The notes beneath the pieces are model-generated. The model saw only the letters and a list, made by a program, of their open reading frames with translations. It searched no databases and was not told the origin of the DNA. 64,000 bases of DNA from Mycobacterium lentiflavum (lineage in GTDB: Bacteria > Actinomycetota > Actinomycetes > Mycobacteriales > Mycobacteriaceae). The stretch spans positions 1,302,001-1,366,000 of the forward strand of contig NZ_CP092423.2 of NCBI RefSeq assembly GCF_022374895.2, written 5' to 3'. Within the stretch, counting starts at the first letter, position 1. Each line of letters begins with the position of its first letter. This document shows positions 20,818 to 29,461 of this stretch, one piece after another. Both the position numbers and the translations under genes were made by a program.

Positions 20818-21573
20818 CTATTGCGTGGGATGGTCCATTTCGACGAGCTTGTGAGCGATGTCCACCAGTCGGATGTTCGCCTCTTGCGACAGCCTCGCCA
20901 ATAGGTCGAACGCCGCTGCCGCGTCGACATTGAACCGCTCCATCAGCATGCCCTTGGCCTGGCCGATGATGTCGCGGGTTTCGACTGCCCGCTGCAGCTG
21001 CTCGATCTCGCCTGTCATGGCCCGCGCCCGGCTCTGGTCCTCGCGGGCCTTGGTGGCCAGCGCCGCGAGCACGTGCATGTGCTCGGCCGCGACGAGTGAC
21101 TCACCGCCCGCGACGTCCCGCGATAGCGCGGACAAGGCTTCGTCGAGTGAGGTGATTTCGGCTACCTGGTGCAGCACCCCGAATTGCTCGTTGCCATCGT
21201 CGACCGCGACGTTCTGGCATGTCCACACCTTCGGCAGAAAGACGTCCGGCTCCTGTGGGTCGGTGATGTCGTACCGCACGATTGGCATGCTGTCGGTTGC
21301 CCGCCGTCGCATCGCTGATTCCACGGACACGGCAAGCTGCTCCGTGCCGCGGGCCTGCGCGTCGTCAGGGTTGTCCGGAAACACGTCAGACACGAGCTCG
21401 CCCAGCAGTTCGCCGCGCGGTCGCAAGGAGAGGACTTCATAGGTCGCATTGACGCCGCGGATACGCAGGTCGCGGTCCAGCAACATCAAGGCCGTGTTGG
21501 ACGCTTCGAGTGCCAGCGACGCTGACACGGCATCGAAACGATGCTGGTCCAGAACTCGCCGGTGCACGTACAT
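20818..21573 (-). CDS. PAS-ANTAR domain RNA-binding regulator
   Basis: A 251-residue protein. A PAS-like sensor domain (about residues 20-135, NTALMLLDRDLRIRGVNATYEVLS) is followed by a coiled helix and a C-terminal ANTAR domain (about 190-245: LQRAVETRDIIGQAKGMLMERF, then AAFDLLARLSQEANIRLVDIAHKLVE). ANTAR proteins bind paired hairpins in nascent RNA and prevent termination. The PAS domain suggests a small-molecule or redox signal. The gene is divergent from a molybdopterin oxidoreductase, and a perfect operator-like palindrome sits in the 78-base gap between them. Confidence 0.88.
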   Translation of the reverse strand: MYVHRRVLDQHRFDAVSASLALEASNTALMLLDRDLRIRGVNATYEVLSLRPRGELLGELVSDVFPDNPDDAQARGTEQLAVSVESAMRRRATDSMPIVRYDITDPQEPDVFLPKVWTCQNVAVDDGNEQFGVLHQVAEITSLDEALSALSRDVAGGESLVAAEHMHVLAALATKAREDQSRARAMTGEIEQLQRAVETRDIIGQAKGMLMERFNVDAAAAFDLLARLSQEANIRLVDIAHKLVEMDHPTQ

Positions 21574-21629
21574 TGCTTTGCGATACCCGATCTGGTCTTG
21601 ATCGAATCCGCGGATGATTCGTGAGCCGA

Positions 21630-21646
21630 ACTGTAATTCTTACAGT
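21630..21646. promoter_or_regulatory. perfect ACTGTAA-N3-TTACAGT palindrome between divergent genes
   Basis: Seven-base arms with a three-base spacer, ending five bases before the GTG 21652 start of the oxidoreductase. The form is typical of TetR-family operators in actinobacteria. No TetR gene is adjacent, so the binding protein would be encoded elsewhere. Confidence 0.68.
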
Positions 21647-21651
21647 ATGGT

Positions 21652-23865
21652 GTGACGGTGGCCCCGGTGACCGAGCAGAAGCCGACCTTTTGTCGTATCT
21701 GCGAGCCGCTGTGCGGCATGATCGCGACGGTTGAGGATGGCCGCCTGGTGGCGCTTCGTCCCGACAAGGATCACCCACTTTCGTCCGGGTTCGCCTGTCA
21801 GAAAGGCATCGCGTTCGCCGAGGTGCACAACGATCCCGACCGCGTCACCACGCCACTGCGCCGCACTCAGGACGGCTTCGAACCGACGACTTGGGACGCG
21901 GCGCTGACCGACATCGCCTCGCGGTTGACGGCACTCCTTCGCACTCACGGATCCGGCGCGGTCGGCTGGTACATGGGCAACCCGGGCGCCTTCAGCTATG
22001 CACACGTATTTGCCGCGCTGATGTTCATCAAGGGACTCGGCCGTCGCGGCCACTATTTCACGTCGTCGTCTCAGGACACAAACAGCAGGTTGATCGCGAG
22101 CCAGTTGCTTTATGGTGCACCGACTTCGGTGCCCATTCCCGATCTGACCCGCACCGAGCTGCTGGTGCTGATGGGCGCCAATCCCGTTGTGTCACACGGC
22201 AGTTTTCTGACCGCGCCCCGGATCAAGGACCGCATGCACGATATCGTCAAGCGTGGCGGACGCATTGTGGTCGTCGACCCGCGCCGTACCGAGACCGCCG
22301 CAGCGTTCGAATGGCTGGGCATCGTCCCGGATACCGACGCGTTCCTCTTGCTGTCGCTGTTGCAAGTGATATTCGCCAACAACCTTGTCGACCACGCCGC
22401 CGTGAGCCGGCAAGCCGACGGAATCGATTGGCTGCGCAAGCTATCCGAGCCGTTCACCCCGGAGGCCACGGCTGTCCATACGGGCATCGACCCTCGCGCC
22501 GTACGGGGGCTCGCGCACGACCTGGTTCGCACGCAACGCGCGGCGATCTACGGCCGGCTGGGCACCTGTATCGGGCGATCCGGAACCCTCACCACCTACC
22601 TCATCGACGCGGTCAATCTCGTCGCGGGGAACCTCGACACGCCGGGCGGCTCCGTATTCAGTTCGATGGAGACCCTGGGGCAGCGGTGGCAGAACACGAT
22701 GATGGGCTTTGCGCTGCGACGTTCCTACCGCCGCAACCGATCCCGCATCGGCGGGATGGCCAATGCCATTGGCTCCGAACCAGCCGCGCTGATGGCGAAG
22801 GAAATCACCACCCCGGGCGATCGTCAGCTCAAGGCCCTGTTCGTATCGGCCGGCAACCCGGTTCTATCGGTGCCCAATGGCAACGAACTCGAAGCCGCGT
22901 TCGAAGCGCTGGAGTTATCCGTGGCACTCGACTTCTACGTCACCGAGACCACCGCCCACTGCGACTACATCCTGCCGACCACGACGATGTACGAACGCGA
23001 TGACTTTCCGTACACCTTCCAAGCGTTCCAAGCCACGCCGTTTCGTCAGGCCACCGAGGCTGTCGTTGTGCCGGCGGGAGAAGCGCGGCCGGAATGGGAC
23101 ATTGTCGACGACCTCACCCGGCGCCTGGCGCGCTCCGTGCCGGCCTTTGCGATTCTCGGGATTGTTCGAAAAGTATTGGGAGTATTCGGAATCGCGCTTT
23201 CGCCGCGAATAATGATGGATGCCCTCATCCGGATGTCGCAGGGCGGTGACCGGTTCGGCCTACGTCGTGGCGGGCTGACGCTGAGGCGGCTTGTGCAGCA
23301 GTATCCGCACGGAGTCGTTGTAGCACAACATGTTCGGACCGGCGTATTACCCAACGCCATCGCCTACCTGTCGCGGCGCATCAAGCTGGCGCATACCGGC
23401 ATCGCCGACGAAGTCGAGAAACTCGCGAACCGGCGCCAGCCCGACGGTTACCCCCTGAAGATGATCGGTATGCGCGAGCCGCGTTCGGAGAACTCCTGGA
23501 TGCACAACTCGCCGTTACTGATGCGCGGCGACCGGACGCACCGCGCCCTCGTCCACGTCGACGACGCCGAGAGGCTGGCAATCGCCGACGACGACCTGGT
23601 TCGGATCTCGTCCCCATACGGTGCGATCACCCTCCCGATCTGCACCACCAAGGACCTTGTCGCCGGGGTGATCGCGGTGCCGCACGGCTGGGGCCACAAG
23701 GGAACCGGGACCTGGAAATTGGCCAATCGGGCGCGTGGCGAGAACGTCAACCAGTTAACGTCAAGTGAGCCTGAGGACGTCGAGTACCTGTCCGGAATGG
23801 CGTGGCTGACGGGCGTGCCGGTCCGAATCGAGGCGGTGGACGCGCGCAGCTCAGCCGCTGGGTAA
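21652..23865 (+). CDS. molybdopterin-dependent oxidoreductase (formate dehydrogenase/nitrate reductase superfamily)
   Basis: A 737-residue enzyme starting at GTG 21652. The N-terminus binds a [4Fe-4S] cluster through C-x2-C-x3-C-x27-C (FCRICEPLCG to ACQKG, residues about 12-50). Molybdopterin domains follow (LLVLMGANPVVSHGS, VVDPRRTETAAAF, and the late segment VRISSPYGAITLPICTTKDLVAGVIAVPHGWGHKG). It has no twin-arginine signal, so it is probably cytosolic. The substrate cannot be read from sequence; no cysteine or selenocysteine is evident as the metal ligand. From memory Rv0197 of M. tuberculosis is of this type. The operator-like palindrome immediately before the start suggests specific control. 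Confidence 0.88.
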   Translation: MTVAPVTEQKPTFCRICEPLCGMIATVEDGRLVALRPDKDHPLSSGFACQKGIAFAEVHNDPDRVTTPLRRTQDGFEPTTWDAALTDIASRLTALLRTHGSGAVGWYMGNPGAFSYAHVFAALMFIKGLGRRGHYFTSSSQDTNSRLIASQLLYGAPTSVPIPDLTRTELLVLMGANPVVSHGSFLTAPRIKDRMHDIVKRGGRIVVVDPRRTETAAAFEWLGIVPDTDAFLLLSLLQVIFANNLVDHAAVSRQADGIDWLRKLSEPFTPEATAVHTGIDPRAVRGLAHDLVRTQRAAIYGRLGTCIGRSGTLTTYLIDAVNLVAGNLDTPGGSVFSSMETLGQRWQNTMMGFALRRSYRRNRSRIGGMANAIGSEPAALMAKEITTPGDRQLKALFVSAGNPVLSVPNGNELEAAFEALELSVALDFYVTETTAHCDYILPTTTMYERDDFPYTFQAFQATPFRQATEAVVVPAGEARPEWDIVDDLTRRLARSVPAFAILGIVRKVLGVFGIALSPRIMMDALIRMSQGGDRFGLRRGGLTLRRLVQQYPHGVVVAQHVRTGVLPNAIAYLSRRIKLAHTGIADEVEKLANRRQPDGYPLKMIGMREPRSENSWMHNSPLLMRGDRTHRALVHVDDAERLAIADDDLVRISSPYGAITLPICTTKDLVAGVIAVPHGWGHKGTGTWKLANRARGENVNQLTSSEPEDVEYLSGMAWLTGVPVRIEAVDARSSAAG

Positions 23866-23914
23866 CGTGAATCACGTCGCCGGCGATCGACTCTGTGTCG
23901 CTGAGGTGGCGGTA

Positions 23915-24652
23915 CTACTGGACGGCGGTGCCGAAGAGATGACCGACGCCGTAGGTGAACGCCAGGCCCGCCGCCCCTCCGAGCACGACGCGCGACACTG
24001 CGCGCCATACGCTGCCACCGCCGATCCGGGCGCTGAGCGCACCGGTGAGCGCCAAGGCCGCGAGCACGGCGACAAATGTCACCGGCACTCGAATGGCTGT
24101 GGGCGGCAATAGGATTGATATCAACGGTAGCAGCGCTCCGACGATGAACGACGCTGCCGACGCCGCGGCGGCCTGCCAGGGGTTGGCTAGCTCCTGGGGA
24201 TTGATGTTGAGCTCGGCGTGCGCATGGGCGGTCAGGGCATCGTGCGCGGTTAGCTCTTTGGCTACTTGCGCTGCGGTTTCAGCTGACAGGCCTCGGTCCT
24301 GGTAGATGGCGGTGAGCTCGGCCAATTCGGCCTCGGGTATGTGCCGTAGCTCATGTCGCTCGGTTGCTAGTTGCGCCTTCTCGCTGTCCCGTTGGCTCGA
24401 GACCGAGACGAATTCACCCAGGGCCATCGAAGCCGCCCCGCCGACCAACGCCGCGAGTCCGGCGGTGAAGATCGGACCGCGCTGTGTGGTCGCCCCGGCC
24501 ACACCGACCAGCAGACTGGCCACCGAGACGATGCCGTCGTTGGCGCCTAACACGGCTGCCCGAAGGCTGTTCAGTCGGCCTGAACTGTGGCCGGCATGCG
24601 GTTCCGCCGCATGCGTTTGTTCGTCGTTCTGAAGTGGCTGATCGGCACCCAT
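23915..24652 (-). CDS. VIT1/CCC1-family iron/manganese transporter
   Basis: A 245-residue membrane protein. The first helix carries the family signature (SLRAAVLGANDGIVSVASLLVGVAGA) and the second GGAASMALGEFVSVSSQRDSE. A cytoplasmic helical region with several glutamates and histidines follows, where VIT1 proteins bind metal. Three more hydrophobic helices close the protein. Members move Fe2+ or Mn2+ out of the cytosol. The N-terminal 25 residues are histidine-containing and polar. No IdeR-like box was seen in its own upstream region. It is convergent with the molybdopterin enzyme, 49 bases apart. Confidence 0.92.
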   Translation of the reverse strand: MGADQPLQNDEQTHAAEPHAGHSSGRLNSLRAAVLGANDGIVSVASLLVGVAGATTQRGPIFTAGLAALVGGAASMALGEFVSVSSQRDSEKAQLATERHELRHIPEAELAELTAIYQDRGLSAETAAQVAKELTAHDALTAHAHAELNINPQELANPWQAAAASAASFIVGALLPLISILLPPTAIRVPVTFVAVLAALALTGALSARIGGGSVWRAVSRVVLGGAAGLAFTYGVGHLFGTAVQ

Positions 24653-24772
24653 GTCTCCTAGCCAAGCGCATTTTCACCCTGTCGCGCCAGCAAGCGCAGC
24701 CTCATCAAACTTTGTCGAGGTGCCCACAATTAGCTTTGCCTTTGCCGCGGTGAACGACGTTATGATCACGCT

Positions 24773-24840
24773 CGCCCGACCTCACTTGGGCGTCCGTTCT
24801 AGCCAGCCGCCGGACAAGCCATGACGTTGGCGCCCGAGGT
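24773..24840 (+). promoter_or_regulatory. leader with mutually exclusive hairpins before the DUF2231 gene
   Basis: GGGCG at 24788-24792 can pair with CGCCC upstream (24773-24777) or with CGCCC downstream (24831-24835). The second choice is strengthened by ACCTC (24779-24783) pairing with GAGGT (24836-24840) and encloses a GTCCG/CGGAC hairpin (24792-24796 with 24811-24815). The block ends 24 bases before ATG 24865. This could be a regulated leader, but no known riboswitch consensus fits and G+C-rich DNA forms such pairings easily. Confidence 0.3.
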
Positions 24841-24864
24841 ATTTCACCTTCGCAAAGGACCTTC

Positions 24865-25356
24865 ATGACGGTCATTCAGGGCTTGCCCGCCCATGTACTG
24901 CTGGTGCATTTCCTCGTGGTGCTTGCGCCGCTGACGGCTCTGTTGGAGATCGTGTGCGCCCTGTGGCCTGCGGGCCGGCGGGGACATCTAGTCTGGTTGA
25001 CCGCCGTACTCGCCGTCGTGACAGCGGTGCTGACACCGGTCACGGCCGACGCCGGTGGGTGGCTGTACGACCTGCGGCGTGATCCCAGCCCGATTCTGCG
25101 CAAACACGCCGAATTGGGCGACACCATGATCTATTTTGCCGTTGCGCTATTGATCGTTGCCGTAGTGCTTTTGGTGCTCGGGTTGGCCGAACGCCGATCC
25201 GGCTCGCGTCACGTCGGCGTCAGCGCTACCGTCGCGGTTGTCGCGCTGGCCGTTGGTGTCGCGGCGATGGTTCAGATCTACCGAATCGGCGACGCGGGCG
25301 CGGATTCGGTGTGGGGCAACGAGATAGCGCACCTGAAACAGGCCAACAGCAAATAG
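24865..25356 (+). CDS. DUF2231-type four-helix membrane protein
   Basis: A 163-residue membrane protein with four hydrophobic helices. It begins MTVIQGLPAHVLLVHFLVVLAPLTALLE, with the histidines typical of DUF2231 proteins (PAHVLLVHF and KHAELGD), and has GGWLYDLRRDP between helices two and three. The conserved histidines could bind heme or metal, but the function is unknown. An upstream structured leader is possible (24773-24840). It is divergent from the VIT transporter gene. Confidence 0.82.
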   Translation: MTVIQGLPAHVLLVHFLVVLAPLTALLEIVCALWPAGRRGHLVWLTAVLAVVTAVLTPVTADAGGWLYDLRRDPSPILRKHAELGDTMIYFAVALLIVAVVLLVLGLAERRSGSRHVGVSATVAVVALAVGVAAMVQIYRIGDAGADSVWGNEIAHLKQANSK

Positions 25357-25390
25357 AGGCGATCTCCGCGCCGCCGGGACTAGCAGCCCA

Positions 25391-26611
25391 CTAGACGACG
25401 GGATTGCGTGCTGCCGAGAACCGTTCAAGCTGCACGGGCGGTCCGTCCGCGGGCGGCGGTGGTACCACGGTTGGTACCCCGTCTATCACGGTCACGACGG
25501 TTGAGGTTTGCCGGTCGAAGTTGAGGGTGCCGTGCTGGAAGTTTTGCACGATCCACTCCGGTTCCTGAATCTCGGTGCTGGTCGGCAGGCCCAACTGGCC
25601 GCGCTCGTAGCGCAGCGTGGCCCAGGCCTCGTAGATCCTGCCAGTGAGCGGCTGCGCGCCGGTGGCCGGTGACCAATAGATCGCGCCATTGGCGAAGACG
25701 ACGTAGCGGATCAAATCGCCACTGGACGCTTCGGGTGACGTGGGTGCGCCGAGCTTACTTGTCATGCCGCCCATCGCCTGCCAGCGGTCGTAGATCGCTC
25801 CGCCGTGCAGCGACTCCCGGAAATCCTGCGCCCCGGGCGCGTGCTTGTACCGGGCGGCGATGTCGCGGATCCGGTCCATGAATGCGTACCCGGCGTTGCC
25901 AGGACAGGCGGTGTCGCCGACGTCGCGATGGGCGAAGATACTCGGCAGGGTGGGGGTGGCACCCTGCGGGAAGCGCGTGTTGGTGCCGCCGGCGGAGGTC
26001 AGCACGACGGTGCCGTTGGGGTTCACCGTGTCCATCGCGAGCCGCCATCCCAGCAGCTGACCGGCCGCCCGCAATTGCTCGGGCGTAGGGGGCGCCTGGC
26101 TGAAATCGCCGATCATGCACACCGCCCAGGTGTTGGTGTTGAATCCGCCGGTGTGGACGCCTTCGACCGGTTCGGTGATGCCGCCGAACCTGCCCTCGAA
26201 AACCTGGCCGTACTTATCGACCAGTGCGTTGTAGCCGATGTCGCCCCAGCCTTGTGTCAACGTGTGGCACTCGTAGATCGAGCGCACGATGGCCGCCGAG
26301 TCTGCCGGCGCGTAGCCGTTGCCGGTCGCAGAGTGGTGGACGATCCCAGCCCTAATTCCGTTGCCACAACGCGGTCTTCCACGCCGAATCGACTCGTTGG
26401 CGCCCCACCCGGCGCGGCTGATGATGTTGACCGGCTGGCCCGGTGCCATCGCCAATGCCGATAAGTTGGGGTCTGCGGGTGCACGCGGTGCGCCAACGAG
26501 AACGTCCGCAGCCATTCCCAAGCCGACGATAACCGGCGCGGCCGCAGCGTATTTCAGCAGATCACGCCGGGAAGCCGGTGGCTGCGGCCGGCCTCTGCAG
26601 CGATGTTGCAC
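25391..26611 (-). CDS. Tat-exported N-acetylmuramoyl-L-alanine amidase with LGFP repeats
   Basis: A protein of about 406 residues if started at GTG 26611; the frame stays open to 26788, so the start is uncertain. A twin-arginine signal (SRRDLLKYAAAAPVIVGLG) directs export. The amidase_2/PGRP domain follows, with zinc ligands in GIVHHSATGN and FAHRDVGDTACPG, and YNALVDKYGQVFEGRFGG between them. The C-terminal 120 residues contain two LGFP-type wall-binding repeats (SKLGAPTS and GQLGLPTS). The enzyme would cut the amide bond between muramic acid and L-alanine. It lies 109 bases after the thiolase gene in the same direction. Confidence 0.88.
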   Translation of the reverse strand: MQHRCRGRPQPPASRRDLLKYAAAAPVIVGLGMAADVLVGAPRAPADPNLSALAMAPGQPVNIISRAGWGANESIRRGRPRCGNGIRAGIVHHSATGNGYAPADSAAIVRSIYECHTLTQGWGDIGYNALVDKYGQVFEGRFGGITEPVEGVHTGGFNTNTWAVCMIGDFSQAPPTPEQLRAAGQLLGWRLAMDTVNPNGTVVLTSAGGTNTRFPQGATPTLPSIFAHRDVGDTACPGNAGYAFMDRIRDIAARYKHAPGAQDFRESLHGGAIYDRWQAMGGMTSKLGAPTSPEASSGDLIRYVVFANGAIYWSPATGAQPLTGRIYEAWATLRYERGQLGLPTSTEIQEPEWIVQNFQHGTLNFDRQTSTVVTVIDGVPTVVPPPPADGPPVQLERFSAARNPVV

Positions 26612-26720
26612 CGCGACACCGTAACTGTCGGCGGGTCGAACAAAGATTCGCCGCGCCGTCGCCAAAATGAGGTAATCTTTCGCCCATTTCCAATTGCGGA
26701 CCCGCCGGCATCGCCGCGGT

Positions 26721-27920
26721 CTACCCCAGCCGTTCGATGATGGTGGCGTTGGCCATGCCGCCGCCCTCGCACATCGTCTGCAGCCCATACCTTCCGCCGC
26801 GCTGTTCGAGCGCGTTGACCATCGTGGTCATGATGCGGGCACCGCTGGCGCCCAACGGGTGTCCGATCGCAATGGCGCCGCCATTGACGTTGGTCCTGGC
26901 CAGGTCGGCACCGGTGTCGTGAGCCCAGGCCAGCACCACGGGCGCGAAGGCCTCGTTGACCTCGAACAGGTCGATGTCGGCCAGCGTCAGGCCGGACCGC
27001 TGGAGCACTTTTTCGGTCGCCGGGATGACGCCGGTCAGCATGTAGAGCGGGTCGTCGCCCACCACGGTGGTGGTGTGGATGCGTGCCAGCGGCCGCAGGC
27101 CCAGCTTCTTGGCGACCTCGCTGGTGGTGATCAGCACCGCGGCGCTGCCGTCCGAGAGCGGTGAGGAGTTACCCGGCGTGATCTCCCAATTGATCTGCGG
27201 GAAGCGCTGTTCCATCTTCTCGCTGTAGAACGCGGGCTTCAGCGTCGCCAGCGTCTCCACCGTGGTGGCGGGACGAATGATCTCGTCGGTGTGCAGCCCG
27301 GCGATCGGGATCAGCTCGTTCTCGAACAGCCCGTCCTTGGTGGCGCGGGCGGCCTTGTCGTGGCTGCCGGCAGAGAACTCGTCGAGCTGGGTGCGCGAGA
27401 AGCCCCATTTCGCGGCGATCAGCTCGGCGCTAATGCCCTGTGGCACCAGTCCTTCGGGATAGCGCGCTGCCATACCCTCGCCGAACGGGTCGCTGCCGGG
27501 CAATACCTGGGTGCCCATCGGCACGCGGCTCATGGACTCCACGCCCGCCGCGATCACCAGGTCGTAGGCGCCCGCGATAACGCCCTGGGCGGCGAAGCTG
27601 ATGGCCTGCTGGCTGCTGCCGCACTGCCGGTCGATCGTGACTCCGGGAACCGACTCGGGGAAGCCCGCGCCCAGCAGCGCGTTGCGCGCTATGTTGACCG
27701 CCTGATCGCCAACCTGCGTGACGGCCCCGGCGATGACGTCGTCAACCTGCGCCGGATCCACACCGGTGCGGGCCACCAGTTCGCGCAGGCTGTGCGCCAA
27801 CAGGTCGACGGGCAGCACGTCGTGCAGTGCGCCGCTGGCCTTGCCCTTGCCGATCGGGGTGCGCACCGCGCCGACGATGACGGCGTCGCGGCCCTGAGAA
27901 CCGGTCGAGAATGCGGTCAT
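26721..27920 (-). CDS. acetyl-CoA C-acyltransferase (thiolase)
   Basis: A 399-residue thiolase. The nucleophilic cysteine lies in DRQCGSSQQA (about residues 93-102), the catalytic histidine in NEAFA and GHPLGASGAR, and the second cysteine in CEGGGMANA near the end. It cleaves 3-ketoacyl-CoA in beta-oxidation, or condenses in reverse. The gene is divergent from an HxlR-type regulator, with an inverted repeat between the starts, which strongly suggests local control. The substrate chain length is unknown; it is one of the many FadA-type enzymes of mycobacteria. Confidence 0.93.
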   Translation of the reverse strand: MTAFSTGSQGRDAVIVGAVRTPIGKGKASGALHDVLPVDLLAHSLRELVARTGVDPAQVDDVIAGAVTQVGDQAVNIARNALLGAGFPESVPGVTIDRQCGSSQQAISFAAQGVIAGAYDLVIAAGVESMSRVPMGTQVLPGSDPFGEGMAARYPEGLVPQGISAELIAAKWGFSRTQLDEFSAGSHDKAARATKDGLFENELIPIAGLHTDEIIRPATTVETLATLKPAFYSEKMEQRFPQINWEITPGNSSPLSDGSAAVLITTSEVAKKLGLRPLARIHTTTVVGDDPLYMLTGVIPATEKVLQRSGLTLADIDLFEVNEAFAPVVLAWAHDTGADLARTNVNGGAIAIGHPLGASGARIMTTMVNALEQRGGRYGLQTMCEGGGMANATIIERLG

Positions 27921-27951
27921 GACTCCTCCTCGAGTCCTGAGTATGGCTTGA

Positions 27952-27977
27952 TATACCCAGCAAAACGCCTAGGTATA
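27952..27977. promoter_or_regulatory. inverted repeat in the thiolase/HxlR divergent promoter
   Basis: TATACCCAG (27952-27960) and CTAGGTATA (27969-27977) form a nine-base inverted repeat with one mismatch and an eight-base spacer. It lies midway between the thiolase start (27920) and the HxlR start (28009), in an unusually A+T-rich stretch. A winged-helix dimer such as HxlR would bind a site of this shape. Confidence 0.65.
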
Positions 27978-28008
27978 CTAAAATCAACCCAGACGGGAGG
28001 TGATCTAC

Positions 28009-28482
28009 ATGACATTTCTGCAGGGCGCCCTGGCGGATCGGGAGAAGTGGTCGGCGGTCGGTCAGTGCGCGATCGAAAAGACGATGGCGGTGGTCGGCAC
28101 CAAGTCCGCGATGCTGATCATGCGCGAGGCGTACTACGGCACCACTCGGTTCGATGATTTCGCCCACCGCGTCGGTATTACCAAGGCGGCCACCTCGGCA
28201 CGCCTGTCCGAGCTGGTGGAGCTGGGGCTATTGGCGCGTCAGCCTTATCAGGAGCCGGGCCAGCGCAGTCGCGAGGAATACGTGCTGACCGAGGCCGGCA
28301 TCGATTTCATGCCGGTGGTCTGGGCACTGTTCGAGTGGGGACGACACCACCTGCCGGGCCGCCACCGCCTGCGGCTCACGCATCTAGGCTGTGGCGCCGA
28401 AGCCGGCGTCGAAATTCGATGCGCTGAGGGCCATCTGGTGCCGCCCGACGAGCTCGGCATGCGGCTGGCTAAGTCTCCTTGA
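28009..28482 (+). CDS. HxlR-type winged-helix transcriptional regulator
   Basis: A 157-residue regulator. ATG 28009 is preferred because GGGAGGTGAT (27995-28004) ends four bases before it; GTG 28000 falls inside that site. The HxlR fold is visible in CAIEKTMAVVGTKSAMLIMREAYYGTTRFDDFAHRVGITKAATSARLSELVELGLL, read as several helices plus the wing (SREEYVLTEAG). A C-terminal extension has three cysteines (LGCGAE, IRCAEGH) that could bind metal. It probably controls the divergent thiolase gene. Its 3' end overlaps the convergent rsgA gene by 14 bases. Confidence 0.9.
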   Translation: MTFLQGALADREKWSAVGQCAIEKTMAVVGTKSAMLIMREAYYGTTRFDDFAHRVGITKAATSARLSELVELGLLARQPYQEPGQRSREEYVLTEAGIDFMPVVWALFEWGRHHLPGRHRLRLTHLGCGAEAGVEIRCAEGHLVPPDELGMRLAKSP

Positions 28483-29461
28483 GCGCTGCGAGCAACCGGC
28501 GGGCCGCCTCGACTCGGCGAACCGCGGGACCAGATAGCGTGTCCAGCGCGCATTCCGGGTCCGCCGGGGGTCCCATGTGGCCGCATCCTCGTGGGCAATC
28601 CTGCACGGTCTCAGCCAGATCGGAGAAGGCCAACAACACATCGTCGGGTTGGATGTGCGCCAGTCCGAATGAGCGAATGCCCGGGGTATCGATCACCCAC
28701 CCCGAACCCGCCCGCGTCGGATCCAGGGGGAGCGCGACCGACTGCGTTGAGGTATGCCGGCCGCGGCCGATATCCGTGACCTCGCCCACCGCCCGATCAG
28801 CTTCTGGCACAATGCGGTTCACCAATGTGGACTTGCCCACTCCGGAATGCCCCAGCAGCACTGTGATCTTATCGGCGAGCAGGTCCACCACCGCCAGCAG
28901 CGGATCGTCGCGGCCCGCGGCGACCACCGTTAAGTCCAGATCCGCGAACTGTTTTGCGAACGGCTCGGGCGGGGCGAGGTCGGTCTTGGTGAGGCACAGG
29001 ATCGGCGTCAAACCACCGGCATAAGCGGCGATCAACGCGCGGTCGACCAGCCCCGTGCGCGGCGGCGGATCGGCCAGCGCCACCACGATCAGCAGTTGAT
29101 CGGCGTTGGCGACCACGACCCGCTCGGTGGGATCGGTGTCATCGGCGGTGCGCCGCAACACCGTTCGCCGCGGACCGCGACGCACGATGCGAGCCAGCGT
29201 GTCCGGCCGACCCGACAGGTCGCCCACCACGTCGACGTCGTCGCCGACCACGATCGGGGTGCGGCCCAGCTCGCGGGCCCGCATGGCGGTGACCCGGCGA
29301 TCGGGCCGCCCACCCAGCACGCATCCCCAGCGGCCGCGGTCGACGCTGACCACCATCGCGGCCTCGGCATCGGCGTGCTCGGGACGGGTTTTGGTCCGGG
29401 GTCGTGAACCCCGGCCGGATCGGACCTTGACATCGGACTCGTCGTAGTCGCCCGGCCTCAA
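28469..29461 (-). CDS. rsgA: ribosome small-subunit-dependent GTPase RsgA
   Basis: A 330-residue GTPase. An N-terminal OB-like domain is followed by the circularly permuted G domain: the G4 motif TKTD precedes the Walker [10 protein letters not shown] (about residues 203-211) and DTPG. A C-terminal zinc site [16 protein letters not shown] follows. RsgA checks and matures the 30S subunit. The start is TTG 29461, whose bases overlap the aroA stop as TTGA, indicating translational coupling. The aroA-rsgA pair is standard in mycobacteria (Rv3227-Rv3228). Confidence 0.94.
   Translation of the reverse strand: MRPGDYDESDVKVRSGRGSRPRTKTRPEHADAEAAMVVSVDRGRWGCVLGGRPDRRVTAMRARELGRTPIVVGDDVDVVGDLSGRPDTLARIVRRGPRRTVLRRTADDTDPTERVVVANADQLLIVVALADPPPRTGLVDRALIAAYAGGLTPILCLTKTDLAPPEPFAKQFADLDLTVVAAGRDDPLLAVVDLLADKITVLLGHSGVGKSTLVNRIVPEADRAVGEVTDIGRGRHTSTQSVALPLDPTRAGSGWVIDTPGIRSFGLAHIQPDDVLLAFSDLAETVQDCPRGCGHMGPPADPECALDTLSGPAVRRVEAARRLLAALKET

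Noticed and set aside
24653..24864. IdeR or manganese riboswitch control of the VIT transporter gene
   Set aside because: No TTAGG-type palindrome and no yybP-ykoY core were seen in its upstream gap.
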